Notes under the pieces: model-generated | Database searches by the model: none | What the model was told of the DNA's origin: nothing | The model's input: the letters and a program-made list of their open reading frames with translations, nothing else | Part shown: piece after piece, positions 33,901 through 45,325 of the stretch | Layout of the letters: the number at the start of each line of letters is the position of its first letter | Numbering within the stretch: position 1 is the first letter of the stretch | Origin: Aselliscus stoliczkanus | Taxonomy: Eukaryota > Chordata > Mammalia > Chiroptera > Hipposideridae | Assembly: GCA_033961575.1 (NCBI GenBank) | Contig: CM066737.1 | Location: forward strand, 100,964,709-101,028,708 | Direction of reading: 5' to 3' | DNA length: 64,000 nt | Program-made: the position numbers and the translations under genes

Positions 33901-34745
33901 AGGATCGACTACAATTGTTATCTACTTGCACAGCAGTAAGCCTGTAATTCTTCCAGAACCAGAAAGCCTTTTAACTGGGGAGACCAAGGTCCTGGCCTCT
34001 AACCCCCACTTGGTTTTAAAGGGACAGCTCCCCTCTATGGTAACAGATTTGCTACTGTGCTAACAGCAAGTGCTTTTAGATAATGAACTCTGAGGCCTAT
34101 TGCAGAGATAAAGATGCTGCTAGAATTAGATTCCATAGCCACTCACCATAGTAGCAGTGAGGGAGTGGGAAGAGAGCTATCTTATTACATGCCTGGCTGG
34201 CTCAATTACTGCAGTCCTGACCTAGACAGACGCTGGAGCCAGCCTAGGGCAGAGCCCCAGAGTTGGAGGGGCCATTAGCTGCCCCACAGAACCTGGTCTC
34301 ATTTACCATCTCAGGACAGGAAATGGAAGCAAAACCTGCTCACCACAGGCCCTAGAGCTGGGCAGGGTAAGGAAGTAGACAGATGGGATGAAAGAGATGG
34401 AGAAAGACAGCATGAGGCAGGGGACAGGAGCCATGGCTGCCAGAGCAGTCACAGCCTGCTTCAAGAAGTTTGGGATTCAAGGTAGAAGGTTCTCAGGCAA
34501 AGCTTTGGCGGGGCAGGCATAGGGATGGGAAGGATGGTGATCAAGAAGGTGGTCAGGGTCTCCTCACCAGGGACAAAGAAGTCAAGTGCCATCACAGATG
34601 TGAACAGAAAGGCAGAAGCAAGGTTGAGTGCACAAGGTAGAAAAATCGAGGCAGTCTGCTAGGGCCAGGTCTTTCCAAGTAATGTGTTATAACCATTACA
34701 GAGGCCTGAATTCCATGGAGTGGGTCAAAGCCAGCATTTCCTTTT
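33901..34745. other. Unassigned sequence
   Basis: No repeat or gene recognised; moderately purine-rich near 34340-34420. Confidence 0.4.
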
Positions 34746-34749
34746 TCTT

Positions 34750-35205
34750 AAGAAACTAGAATAAAATAGTGTGGCAGACTGCCTAAGTGCTCGTCAACCC
34801 CATTTTCTCATCCTGGGTGCTCAGACTGTTTCCCTGTGGCCCTTACAGTTAGGTTGGAGCCATGTGACTAGGTTCTGGCCAATGGGAGTGTAGGCAAAAG
34901 TGAGAATCCTCTGAATCTGTCTCCCTCCCTCCCTCCCACCTTCCCACCTTCCCTCCCTCCCTCCCTCCCTCCCTCCCTCCCTCCTTCCCTCTTTTTTCTG
35001 CCATGATCCTGTGTGTGTTGAAGATGGTGGCATCATAACACGAAAAGAGCCTGGATCTCTGGAGGGGCAAGAAAACCATTAGGTAGAGCTGCCTGATCTG
35101 CATTGGGCTAGGACATGAACAAGAAATACGCTTTTATTTTCTTAAGCCACCGAGATTTAGGGGGCTTTTGTTTCAGCACCTAGGAAGCATTGCCCTGACT
35201 AATAA
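34750..35205 (+). mobile_element. Ancient LTR-like repeat
   Basis: 'gccatgtgactaggttctgg', 'ccaatgggagtgtagg', 'tgttgaagatggtggcatca' and 'cttaagccaccgagatttag' follow a common mammalian LTR-derived repeat read in sense. Family name not recalled. A CCCT array lies in it. Confidence 0.55.
34918..34990 (+). repeat. (CCCT)n tetranucleotide repeat
   Basis: About 70 bp of CCCT units with CCAC variants. Translated on the minus strand it gives a spurious Gly/Arg/Glu repeat. Confidence 0.93.
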
Positions 35206-35209
35206 AAAT

Positions 35210-35300
35210 AAGAATAAAATGGAATGGAGTGGAAAGGAATATAACAGAATAAATAAAAATAGAAGAGACTGGAATACAGTAGAATGGAAACTATCAGAGT
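35210..35300 (+). repeat. Imperfect GGAAT/GAATA-rich repeat
   Basis: Irregular repetition of GGAATGG, GGAATA and GAATAAA words; low complexity, not a clear satellite. Confidence 0.5.
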
Positions 35301-35507
35301 GCATTGCAGGTAATAAAATTGAATTTGTTTGGTGAAACGTTTGTTTCAGTTTTTATGTATGCTACTTCTCAATATAAATTTTATTTTTTGCTGGAGGAAG
35401 AGGTGAAAAGTTCTGAAAATCACTGCCTTAGAGTTGGTAGGGGGTTTGTGGAGTGTGATACAAGGAAAAGCATTAGGTAAGATGAGGATTGCATATCTAC
35501 TACCCAT

Positions 35508-35953
35508 TTTTTTTTAAAGATTTTATTGGGGAATTGGGGGAAGGTAACAGCATGGGGGAACTGGGGAAGGGGAACAGACAGGTTGCTGTCCTTTTGTTCT
35601 TCAGTCTAGTTGTGGATGACATTGCTTCACTGGCCCATGTTGGTATTGTCACGCTCTTCTCAGTGAGGCAGATCGGTTGCCGACCTCTGGACGGCCGTTC
35701 ACAGTGGCTCTTGGCAGCTCACACCGGCTGCCAGCCACTCACGCTGGCTGCCGGCCACTCACTGTGGCCTATGGCAGCCCACTGCAGCAGGGGCTGCAGC
35801 TATGCTATCCCCAGGGACTCACAGCATCCCAGCTCCAGGTGGAGCTGTTGTTAGCTGTAGAGGGCAGTGTCACTGGCCCTCATATGTGGGATCCAAACCG
35901 GGGCCGCTGGCGTCCCAAGCCAGCTCTTAACCAGCGCGCCACTCGGCCGGCCA
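35508..35953 (-). mobile_element. Group B SINE, full length (446 bp), extra internal repeat
   Basis: Antisense, from 'aaagattttattggggaatt' to CCACTCGGCCGGCC. Two GCCACTCACGCTGGCTGCC-type units lie at about 35720-35762, one more than in the copies at 23 and 55 kb. The tail segment is duplicated here too. The target duplication is only approximate. Confidence 0.9.
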
Positions 35954-36008
35954 TCCACTGCCCTTCTAAAGAAGGTGCGATAGACTTGTTAGGCACCCCT
36001 ACATTATA

Positions 36009-36087
36009 TTGGGTTGTTGGAAAAATCATGACATATTTTTGCAATGAAAAACAGAAAAAATGCGTCATGATTTTTCCGACAATTCAA
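36009..36087. mobile_element. 79-bp mariner-type MITE (perfect TA flanks)
   Basis: Two arms of about 32 bp, each with GGAAAAATCATGAC or its complement, surround a short loop. TA dinucleotides at 36007-36008 and 36088-36089 are the target duplication. The five arm mismatches are all transitions, and three become G:U pairs in a plus-strand RNA, so a transcript would fold into a long hairpin. Size and plan match MADE1-like mariner derivatives. Termini differ from the mariner at 32 kb. Confidence 0.88.
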
Positions 36088-36164
36088 TAGCTGATTGTAA
36101 TGGAAGTTTGTTATTTGTGTCCACCCAGTCCACTGGAATAGCATCTCAGTCTTAGTACGCTAGT

Positions 36165-36640
36165 TTGTGTGGGGCTGACTCTACCCCTTGAAATCAAGGT
36201 AGAGAACACATGTATGAAGCCTGGACAATCAAAGTGTTCCATTCCTGGAGCCATAGTGATTGGTTCAGGGATGAACACATAACCCTGTGTTCAGTAAGAG
36301 CTAAATTGGTTCAGTCAGAGCTAAAACTGGGGCTTTGGCTGGATTGATCATACAAATAAGTGTTTTGTTTGCCCTGATTTTGGAGCCTTGAGGATATAAG
36401 TCTGAAATTGTTGGTGGCCATCTTGCCATCACATAGAAGAACTTGCCAGAAAATAGAACCATCACTAAAGAAGGCAGAGCTAGAGATCCAACAAGACCAA
36501 GTACCAGTGATATCATTTGAACCCCTGGATCTAGCATGTCTGAAGTCACCCTTTAGTTTCTAGTTGAGTCTATAAATTCAGCTCTTGGCTTCTTCCAGAT
36601 TGAGTTGGGTTTTTGACAGTTGTAACTGAGAGTCCTGAGG
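36165..36640 (+). mobile_element. Ancient LTR-like repeat
   Basis: 'agtgattggttcagggatga', 'gtggccatcttgccatcaca', 'tttgaacccctggatctagc' and 'attgagttgggtttttgaca' recur in this order in an old mammalian LTR family. Name not certain. Confidence 0.6.
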
Positions 36641-36891
36641 TTGTGGTCTTCCACATCTTTTAAGATGTCACTTCCTTGGTAAAATGGGCCTCAGAAAAGG
36701 ATTAAAGTGGAAAACAGCTGGCCCTCAGGCTCCTCCAGGCTTTGCCAAGGAAAAGTGGTTTCAATCACTGAAGAATCAGGCTTCAACATATGGAAAAACT
36801 ATAAGGTAAAATTAAGGAGAAACTCATTTTTCCTTGTTTTCTGTTTTGAGAGGATGAAGACCAGATGAGTGCCATTAAAACTACTAATATA
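36641..36891. other. Unassigned sequence
   Basis: Nothing recognised. Confidence 0.3.
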
Positions 36892-37010
36892 TTTCTCTTC
36901 ATTTATTCAATAAATATTTATTGAACACCTTCCATGTGCTAAGAACTATGTTAGGCCCTAGAGATACAACACTGAGCAATACAGAGCACATCCTTATGAA
37001 GAGCTTACTG
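36892..37010 (-). mobile_element. L2 fragment
   Basis: 'ttattcaataaatatttatt', then 'gtgctaagaactatgttagg' and 'gagatacaacactgagcaat': clear antisense L2. Confidence 0.8.
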
Positions 37011-37011
37011 T

Positions 37012-37180
37012 ATCAGATATTATTCTAAGTACCTTATGCTTCTTTATCTTATTTGTCCATCACATCTACACTATCAGGCAGATAGCTTACTCCCTTCCAT
37101 GTTACAGATAAGGAAACTGAGACTAAGCTAGGAAGAAGCAGAGTTCGTTTTGAGCCTTGGGATACTTACTTCAAGTCTGA
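37012..37180 (-). mobile_element. MIR fragment
   Basis: 'attattctaagtaccttatg' and 'ttacagataaggaaactgag' are antisense MIR, joined directly to the L2. Confidence 0.65.
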
Positions 37181-37414
37181 GTCTTAAAATCATTGAACCA
37201 CATTGCCATGGTCCTTGCTCTAAGCTCATAGTTGCTCCTACAAGGGACCATCCTTAGGTCTCTTAGGGTCCCTGCTCTGAGTCTCTTCCACTACAGTTCA
37301 GTTCAACAAAGTCTGACTTTGACTTGAACTGTAGCATCACTTTTTGAATTCCAAGCACTGCTCAATTGGTTCAGTGACCCTGGGAATAAAGAGGATAAAA
37401 GGTCACTTAGAGAC
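37181..37414. other. Unassigned sequence
   Basis: Nothing recognised. Confidence 0.3.
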
Positions 37415-37645
37415 ACAGTGTAATCTGATGGTTAAGAGCACAGTTTTTGGGCTCATCCTAGATTATGGGTTCAAATCTCTACTCTGCCATTTTCCAGTTA
37501 TGTGACCTTGCAGGAGTTACTGACACTCTGAGCTTCTGTCTCTTCATCTTGGAAGTAGGGTTGATGATTCCAATTCATCTGATTGTTGCACAACTGGAAT
37601 AAAATAATAAAGTGCCTGAGACAGAGTCAGCACCCAGTGATGCTA
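37415..37645 (+). mobile_element. MIR, nearly complete
   Basis: Head 'gatggttaagagcacagttt', then 'cagttatgtgaccttgcagg' and 'gcctgagacagagtcagcac' near the tail. Confidence 0.88.
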
Positions 37646-38085
37646 GTTATTACAGCTCTTCCTTTCTGGCCCCCTTCTCCCTTAACTCAGAAGCTAGGCA
37701 AGATGCTGTCTGAGGTCTCTGCTGGCATATGTTTGTGTGACTAGTCTTTTCCAAATGCTATTTTGGGAATGGCAAGTTCCCATTGTCATGGTTTTTGTTC
37801 TTGAAGGATTATTTTCTGTTGTGTCTTTGTAAGATTGGCCTTTTCATGCCAGTTTGCAGCCAAAGGAACTTTAAGCCTTTCATGTGATGTCATAAATTGG
37901 TGCCCATAAGAGTACTGAACTGCCATATGCCAAACCAGTGGGGAAGAGAATTCCAGGGGCCAATGGTTCTAATCCAAATCTAGGTATTCTCCTTCCAGTG
38001 GGTGGCTTGGCTTCCCCAGTCCTTGACTTCTCTGACAACCCTATAGTCACTCCCATCCCCAAGCTAAAGGTAGTGGTATTGGGAG
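37646..38085. other. Unassigned sequence
   Basis: No gene or repeat recognised. Confidence 0.35.
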
Positions 38086-38310
38086 AGGGGCAAAGGGTGA
38101 GAAAGAGATGGGGAAGGGAAATGAAAGACAGGAGGAGAAGGAGGAGGAGAGAGAGGAGCAGGGGAGGGAAGAAAGGAGCAACAAAGGAAAAAGGAGGGGC
38201 AGAGAGTCCAGTGGGCAGGGGCAAGAGGAGAGGAAAAAGAAGAGAATGGGGAGAAGCACAAAAGGAGTCAAGGAAAAGGCAAAAGAGGGAAAGGCTAGAA
38301 CCCAAGTAGA
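38086..38310 (+). repeat. Long purine (GA-rich) tract
   Basis: About 225 bp with roughly nine tenths purines on the plus strand, built from irregular GGA, GAA and GAGAG words. Minus-strand open frames of up to 147 codons here (Ser/Leu/Pro/Phe-rich) are artefacts of composition. Confidence 0.85.
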
Positions 38311-38690
38311 AGAATACAGACAAAGAAGGACTGGGCAGTCAGATTGGGGAAGTTAACTCAGACCTCATCAGGAAATGTTCAATCTGTTCTGGTGGAACCC
38401 GATTTCTGAATCATCTTGTTGGAAACCATGGAACAAATCCAAAAATCTGGATCAAGGAAGGATACTGGGTTGAGGAAGAATTAATGACCACAGAATGCTC
38501 CTTAAAAGCAAAACTATCATAATGCCATTGACCTTCTTTCCACTCTGCAGGTCATTCACAAACCATGATTTATTTTATTGTTGAAATACAAAACCAAATG
38601 TAATGGAAACAAAAAATAGGTGAAAAACTCTGAATGTCTGTATTCCTCAGAGAGACACTTCAATGGGATGAATTGTCCTCCCTTATTCAT
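38311..38690. other. Unassigned sequence
   Basis: Nothing recognised. Confidence 0.35.
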
Positions 38691-38691
38691 T

Positions 38692-38800
38692 GATTTCTCT
38701 ACCACTCACTCATTGGGCATCTACTCTGCACCATGCCCCATGTTAAATGGTAGGGACTCAGAGATAACTAAGGCATAGTTGCTGCCCTGCAATAGAATGA
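38692..38800 (-). mobile_element. L2 fragment
   Basis: 'actcactcattgggcatcta', 'gggactcagagataactaag' and 'gttgctgccctgc': antisense L2. Confidence 0.65.
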
Positions 38801-38834
38801 AAATGCAGCACCAGTTTTCACACTCTTCCCATCT

Positions 38835-39360
38835 GTAGGAGGGGGATGATTTCCCTTTCCCTTGAATCTTATCCTACCTTAATGACCCACTTGTAACCAA
38901 TAGAATGAAGTGGAAGTAACATATAAAGTTAAGTCATAAAACGTAATATAGCTTCTGCCTTGCTTTCTGGAACATTCCCACTTAGAACCTTGAACTGCCA
39001 TGAAAGAAGTCTGTGCACCCTGAGGCTGCCATGGTGTGAGGAAGCCCAAGCAGCTATACAAAGAGGCCATGTGTAGTACATGTTCTGATTAACAGACCCA
39101 GCTGATGTCCCAGCCAATAGACAGGATCAACTGCTAGATGTGTGTGCAGATTCCAGCCCCCTAGCCTTTCAGTGACCTCTGTCCACTGAATCTTCCTAAC
39201 TTAGGTCCCAAACAATGTGGAGCAGAGACAATCCATCCCTACTGTGCCCAATTTGAATTGTTGATTCACAGAACCCACCCATGGCCATAATGAAAGTGTT
39301 GCTCTATGTCATTAAATTTTGGGATGATTTGTTATGCAGTAGTAGTGGTTGGGACACTTT
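38835..39360 (+). mobile_element. MaLR/MLT1-like LTR, diverged
   Basis: 'ccaatagaatgaagtggaag', 'ataaaacgtaatatagcttc', 'ggctgccatggtgtgaggaa' and 'taaattttgggatgatttgt' resemble, in order, the element at 46725-47258. Confidence 0.65.
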
Positions 39361-40004
39361 GTAGTGATTGCTAAAATCCCACATAATCCTAAAAATACAG
39401 TTATTAACTTACTAACATGATCATCATCCCCAGAGGTATTTATCACTCACCCATTTGTGATATTCTCTGGGTCAAACACAACAATTTAAAGAGAATTACT
39501 GTCCTCAGGAGATTGACAGCCTGAGATAGGCAGACCCAACCGAAGGGGCTAAAAATTTGAGAACCAGAATGTGTCAAAGAGGTCAAAAATCTGGCCCTTC
39601 AAGAAGCTTTATCAATGCAATAGCCTAAAACTGACAACTAAGGCCTTTATTATGCCATGATTCAGGGATAAGCCAACTGCTTAAACTCAATTTAATTTCC
39701 CACCAGTTAGTCTTTTCTTAGAGTGCAGATACCTACCCCAAATAGCCAAGCATTGAAGGAAATATGATTCCACCATGGACTCAGAATGCTAAGCCTAAAG
39801 GAGGTTTATACATCATCTGGTCCAGCCCACACACTTGCCTATTGAGGAAATTATTGAAGTCCAGAACATTGGGAGTCCTATCCAGGCCACACATTAACCA
39901 CGTGCCAGAGCCAGGCCCCCACCTTGTTGCCGCCTCTTTTCTCTGAACATTAGGGAAAGCATTGCAGTCAAGGTGGCCTCATGTGCAAGTTCCAAACACA
40001 GCTC
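39361..40004. other. Unassigned sequence
   Basis: No gene or repeat recognised. Confidence 0.35.
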
Positions 40005-40205
40005 CTGGAGTCTGAAAAAACACATGAATCCCAGTTCCGATACTTACTAGCTGTGTGAATGTGGCCAAGTTATTTAACTTCACTGAGCCTCTGATTTCTC
40101 ATTTGTAAAGTGGGGGATAATTATAACACTTACCAACCAGGATTCATTATGGGAGTTAATTGAAATGATGCACAGAAAACACGTAGCATCAATCCTGGTC
40201 TGGTC
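40005..40205 (+). mobile_element. MIR
   Basis: 'tactagctgtgtgaatgtgg', 'cactgagcctctgatttctc' and 'gattcattatgggagttaat' in MIR order. Confidence 0.82.
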
Positions 40206-40917
40206 TGTATTAATCACTTATGAAGCCCAGATCTCCCTAGAATGAAACATTCTGGCCTGTACCTTGAAGAAGTGGGCTTTGGGCTGAGTGAGGAGGTTTG
40301 GTTTATTTTTTTCTAGTTTGAGGGTGATCAAGGTGGTCCAGGCAGGCCCTGCCATCAGCCTTCTGGGGAAAGTAAGTGCTGCTGGCTTCATTGAGCACCT
40401 GTGAGGTTGCTGCATCGTTGCCTCTTTTTCCTGGATGCTGACAGTCTGTCCCTTCCGAGACATTCCCCTCCACCTGTGAATGACGTTTCAACTCCTCTGG
40501 GCGTAATGCACCTCAGTCTCACTCCTTATTCCTCTTGAGTCTTCTTTTCACCCCTTAGAGTTGAGGGGCCCCTGTGGATGTCAAAAGGGGCTGCAATATG
40601 ATCAGCTTTCTGCCTCTACAAGCCGTTAAGTCCCATGATAACAGCAAATAGCACCCCAGGGAAATAAAACTGTACCTGCTCAGCTCTGGCTCCAGCCACC
40701 TCAGAACTCCCTAGTGACCGCAAATCCTGGAGCAACTTCCAGAGCTCAGCTTTAAAGCAAGGAAGAAAACTACTGGGAGCCCAAAACAGAAGAAAGTTGG
40801 AGGGACAGCCCATGCTTAACACTCCCATCCAGGTGTATGGAATGGGTCTGATGTCAGGAACAGTGCCAATTACTAGAGAGTAAGGGCTAAATCTCCTTTT
40901 GGCTTTCTGAAGCCTGT
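40206..40917. other. Unassigned sequence
   Basis: No gene or repeat recognised; only short open frames. Confidence 0.35.
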
Positions 40918-41520
40918 GCAGTCATTCACAAACATTTCTTACAAATGCACATGTACCAGGCCTCATCTTAAGCCCACAAGTAGGTTACGAATGTATACAA
41001 GATGGCAACATCTATGCTTTCTATGAGCTCATATTCTTCTGGGAGAAGCCAGACATAGAAACAATGACAACATAGTGTGATCAATATTGAATTTGCCATC
41101 TGTGTGATGATAGCAAGTGATATAGAGGAAGTGGCTGCTGGTGCTGCTGAAGGTAGATGGAGGGGTGAAGAAGTCTTCATAGAAGAAGTGACATTCTAAC
41201 TGGTGCCCAATGATCAGTGAGCTCCAGACCTAGGGAACAGCATGTGCAAGAAAGGACAGCAGTCCGAAAGAACATGGAGTGTTTGGGGGAGTACAAGCCA
41301 CCTGGTTTCATGCAAAGGGAAAGAGGTGGTGGGAAAGGTTAGAAAAATGATTTGGGGTCAGACTTGAGCGTCCTTGGCTGCATATGTAATTGGGAGTTTG
41401 TACCTTCTTCCATAGGCAAAGTGGAGCTACTGAAGGTTATTGAGCAGGGGAGTGACTTGCAGTTTTGTATTGCAGAAGGATAATGCTTCTCTCAGGATAG
41501 AGGATGAAACAGAGGGGCCT
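40918..41520 (-). mobile_element. Long L2 fragment (about 600 bp)
   Basis: Antisense L2 with 'acagcatgtgcaagaaagga', 'ttgagcaggggagtgacttg' and the 3'-end words near 40920. The longest L2 piece in the window. Confidence 0.75.
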
Positions 41521-42129
41521 GAACTAAATGCAGGGAGACCATTCAGCAGACTTGGGCTTCATCCAGGAAGGGGGGGATGGGAGCTTCTGTGGCAAGGACC
41601 CTTGGGACAGGGGCTGGAGGAGTGCTATCTAGTAACACCCTGACCATAGGTAACTCACATATTCCTTCTGTATCCCACAGACTTGACTAGCAGTAAGTGC
41701 TCCATAAACATTTGTTAAAGGAACACACAAATGTGGGATGCTCTGCCTCTGAGGACTCCCTGTGATGTGAACCGGCAACTTCTCGAGATCCCAAATTGTG
41801 CTTGGATCTTGACCTCCTGACATAGAACATGGAAGCTTCAATGTGCAACAAGGCCAGCCAGGACTGGTATTGCTCTGCCCAGTCACTCTAGGTAGCAAAA
41901 AGTGCATTATTTAGGGGGCAGCAATGGAAACAGACTATCAAGGTTACTTGGCACCCACAGGTTTGGGATAGAGGTCAGAGAAGGGAGCGGAAATCAGTCT
42001 GATCATTTAGACTATCATGCCACAATGCCATAGATACAAGTGTTTGCTGTCCCCCACTCCTGTCTCTTACAGTTTCAGGGGCCACTCAGAGCCACTGGCT
42101 TACCTTTGTGTCTGTTAAGTCTTGGGTGG
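41521..42129. other. Unassigned; MIR/L2 tail near 41690-41720
   Basis: 'agtgctccataaacatttgt' is a MIR- or L2-like tail. The rest is unrecognised. Confidence 0.35.
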
Positions 42130-42630
42130 TAGGCTATCTTGCTTTGGGTGGACCTAGACACAGATCCAGAGGCAAAGACTCAAATGCAAATTGTTTATTT
42201 GGAAGGTAATCCCAGGAAACACTGGTTGGAAAGTGGAGAAGTGAGGAGGGAAGGGAAGAAAGCCACAACTGCATGTGAAAGTAAGTGCATTACCACTGTG
42301 GGCTCCTGGAGATCAACCCCATTGGGGAACTCAGGGGGTGGTGATGAACATGTTCCAGAGTTATCCCACCAGTGGGATGAGGAAGCTGGGGTATTTCTCC
42401 ACCAACTCCCCATCTGTCATTGTTTGAAGGCTGCTTCCAGGGGTATTAAATTGCCAGCACTTACATCTTGCCCTGAGCACCAGCTAAGTGTGTTGTCCTA
42501 GAGTTATAGGTGACTGTAGTAAGCAGCCTTGGGTGTGTAGAGGGAGGAGGATATATGCAGGATGCCAATAGGATCTGTTGCAGGTGCTTACAACCACTGG
42601 GAGGGCTTCCAGGTCCACCCCAGGGAGATT
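42130..42630. mobile_element. Probable old LTR-class repeat
   Basis: 'gtttatttggaaggtaatcc', 'caggaaacactggttggaaa' and 'agcagccttgggtgtgtaga' recall a dispersed LTR family. Ends and name uncertain. Confidence 0.35.
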
Positions 42631-42989
42631 CTTCCTCCCCGAATTCAGGGAGGAAAGTAGGCATGATAAACAATGAAGTTTAATGGAAATGCATTGCTGT
42701 TTTCATATGGGGTATTGAGGTCAGGAGCCTGGATTTTTAAAAATTATCTTTGTGTCTCATTCAAAGCACGAATCTGATGATCACTTGGGCTTAGACATCT
42801 TTGCTAGCCTGGAGTGGGGCTGGCAGGGTTCAGGCTTTAGAATCCCCACAATTTCGATCAGCCTCCCTCCAAAGCTACTTGAAATAAGCCCAGGGACCAC
42901 AGAGAAGCCAGGTGACTGCTAGCCGATGCAGCCAGCCAGACAAGCCAGCTCACCTGCCTCAGACTCCATAGAACAGATTGCCATCCACA
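42631..42989. other. Unassigned sequence
   Basis: Nothing recognised. Confidence 0.3.
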
Positions 42990-43195
42990 GCCTAAGACGC
43001 TCCAGGGTGACACTCTTCAGAGACTCTGCACTGGTGCTGGGTAAACCAGTGAGGCTTAGAGTCACCTGGGCCACACATTTCAAAGGCAGTCTCCTGGGTT
43101 GCACTCCTGAGATGCTGACTCAGGAGGTCTGGAGTAGGACCTAAGAATCCATGTTTTAGAACAGACTCCCAGATGATTCAAAATAAGTGTTGGGA
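42990..43195 (-). mobile_element. MER5-like hAT fragment, diverged
   Basis: 'cttagagtcacctgggccac' and 'ctgactcaggaggtctggag' are MER5A-type words; termini are eroded. Confidence 0.5.
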
Positions 43196-43222
43196 AGGGC
43201 AGCCTTAAAAGATATTGAGCAT

Positions 43223-43324
43223 AGGGCCGGCCGAGTGGCGCGGTGGTTAAGCACTGGCTTGGGACGCCAGCGGCCATGGTTCGGATCCTGCATATGAGGG
43301 CCAGTGACACTGCCCTCTAAAAAA
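43223..43324 (+). mobile_element. Group A SINE
   Basis: Head AGGGCCGGCCGAGTGGCGCG, end ACTGCCCTCT plus A-tail. Exact 16-bp target duplication AAAAGATATTGAGCAT at 43207-43222 and 43325-43340. Confidence 0.95.
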
Positions 43325-43340
43325 AAAAGATATTGAGCAT

Positions 43341-43873
43341 GGACAAAGGAAAAAGAGAGGCAGAAAGTGAAGGGTAAGTAAGTAGATATGGATAAGAGGA
43401 GAAAGAAGAGATGGGAGAAAACTTCAAATGGGGCAAGTGGCTTCACATGTGGGGTGGGCAGTGAGTTCTGCATCAAATAATTGCTTTAAAGCTCCAGTGT
43501 TAAGAAGCAGCCTTCCCTCTAATCAACTCTGGAGGCAAACATGAGTCTCTGAATCTTCATGATCTAAGAGGATAGATTTATGTAAGTAAGAGAGCTGCTC
43601 AGGTGATCACTCAGCTGGGGAGAACTCTCTTCTCTGCAGTGCTGCATCAGGATACGACAGGTCATGTGTACACAGCAGGACTTCCCACATATTACATCTT
43701 AAAGGGAACCAACCCCTCAGAAACACTTGGGGGAAAAGAAGACCCGGAAATGCCCAACTGGATTGACTGCATTTCATAGTATACGAAAGCATCAGTTTTT
43801 CATAAGGTACATTTCTTTCCACTATACGGTTCTTAGGTGAGCTAAACACAAGTAAGTATTATCTTGATGACAC
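43341..43873. other. Unassigned sequence
   Basis: Nothing recognised. Confidence 0.35.
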
Positions 43874-43908
43874 CAAAAACCAAACCAAAACAAACCAAAC
43901 CAAACTGA
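43874..43908 (+). repeat. (AACCA)n-like simple repeat
   Basis: Irregular AACCA/AACAA units. Confidence 0.85.
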
Positions 43909-44026
43909 AATGCCTTCAGAGCTGCTCATACCACTTTGGTCTTAGAGGAAAATTACTGTGGACCTACTAAGAGACTGCATGAATCAAGTTTAGGCAGTGA
44001 AGAACAGACTTCTATAGAGATTGGTC

Positions 44027-44180
44027 CAGTGATTCTCACACTTGAATGTGCATCTGAATGACAGGAGGAGTTGTTACAACATATCAACATATTTCAGGGC
44101 CCCATCTCCAGTAGGTCTGGGGTGGGGTCCAAGGATTTGCAAATGCTGCTGGTCTGCGAAACATACTTTGAGAAACACTG
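44027..44180 (+). mobile_element. MER5A with both ends
   Basis: CAGTGATTCTCACACTTGAA at the left and CTTTGAGAAACACTG at the right form the inverted termini. 'gtaggtctggggtggggtcc' lies between. Confidence 0.9.
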
Positions 44181-45325
44181 GGTTAGACCGAGGCCCAGAA
44201 TGTCCAAGGAACAAAGGATATGAAGCCTTGTCTAAAAACTGGGCAACCAGAGAAGCTATCAGCAGTCAAAAACACAGGAGGGGAGATCCTGAAAGATTAA
44301 CACCCTCTTACTTAGAAAAAACACTTCTACCTCCCACCTGCATGCTTGCTTCTTGGGGAAGAGTGAGTGTACTCCTATGTGGCAGCTCCATAGTCCTCCA
44401 CAGTCATCCAAGATGAAGGTGATATGTACACATGTGTTCTATTAGAAGGCACGCCAAGCAAAATGAGAAAGCTCTATGTCTGCTCTTGGCTTAGAATTCA
44501 GGTCATTGCTGAGACTAGACACCTTCATATGAATAATGAACTCTTTGGAAACCCTTAGTTCAACCCAGTAATTTTCAGTGCTTGGGAAAGTCATGATCCA
44601 CTGTCTCGCATTTCCAACTTTTTTGCAGAATCCTGCAGGCCAAAACAATTTAAACTGCCTTGGCATTAATGCAGTTTTGCTGGACATAAACTTCTCAGGA
44701 AATATGAATTGACCTAAAGAAGAGTTAACTTTTCAGAATACACAAAAACAGAATCTCCTTAGTCCCAGGTATCAATTAGGCTGTTGAAAAGGAACATGGT
44801 AGCTCTTTGAAGCCACCAGGATAAGCTTTGGGGCTGTACTTTTGCCACAGGAGAAAATCAGCCACTTAATAAATTCCAGGGGGAGGGGGGCTTTTCTTCA
44901 GCTTCCTCAGTGCAGAATTCTATGGCCTCTACATTTGCATTCACAGTCTGGCTTGAGCTCTTCACTTTTGCTCTCACTTTAATCTGCATCTATGGATTAC
45001 CCACAGATATTTAGATCTCTAAACCATAGGGTGAATTATGGCCACCCTATAGATTAAATGGATTAAATTAGAAATAAAACATTGAAGGTAAATCTCTTAG
45101 AGCAGCTCCCAGGCCCCTATGCGAAGCCCACAAAAGCAATAGGCCCTCTTCCCAGAAAAATGCATACAATTGTATGGACCCCTCAGGTTAAGAATCCGCA
45201 GCTCATACCAACCAAGAAAAATCTCAGTGAAAGAGAAGGGGCTAGGGTGAGAAGAAGAAGAGGAGCAGAGTATGAAAGCAGGGCATATGTCAGAGTGAGC
45301 AGCCCCTGTGTTCCTGAAAGTCATA
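44181..45325. other. Unassigned, mostly unique sequence
   Basis: No gene or repeat recognised. Confidence 0.35.

Noticed and set aside
34821..35103. Gly/Arg/Glu-repeat protein on the minus strand
   Set aside because: Translation of the (CCCT)n array.
37880..38323. 147-codon minus-strand and 123-codon plus-strand open frames
   Set aside because: Products of the purine tract; low-complexity peptides with no domain.
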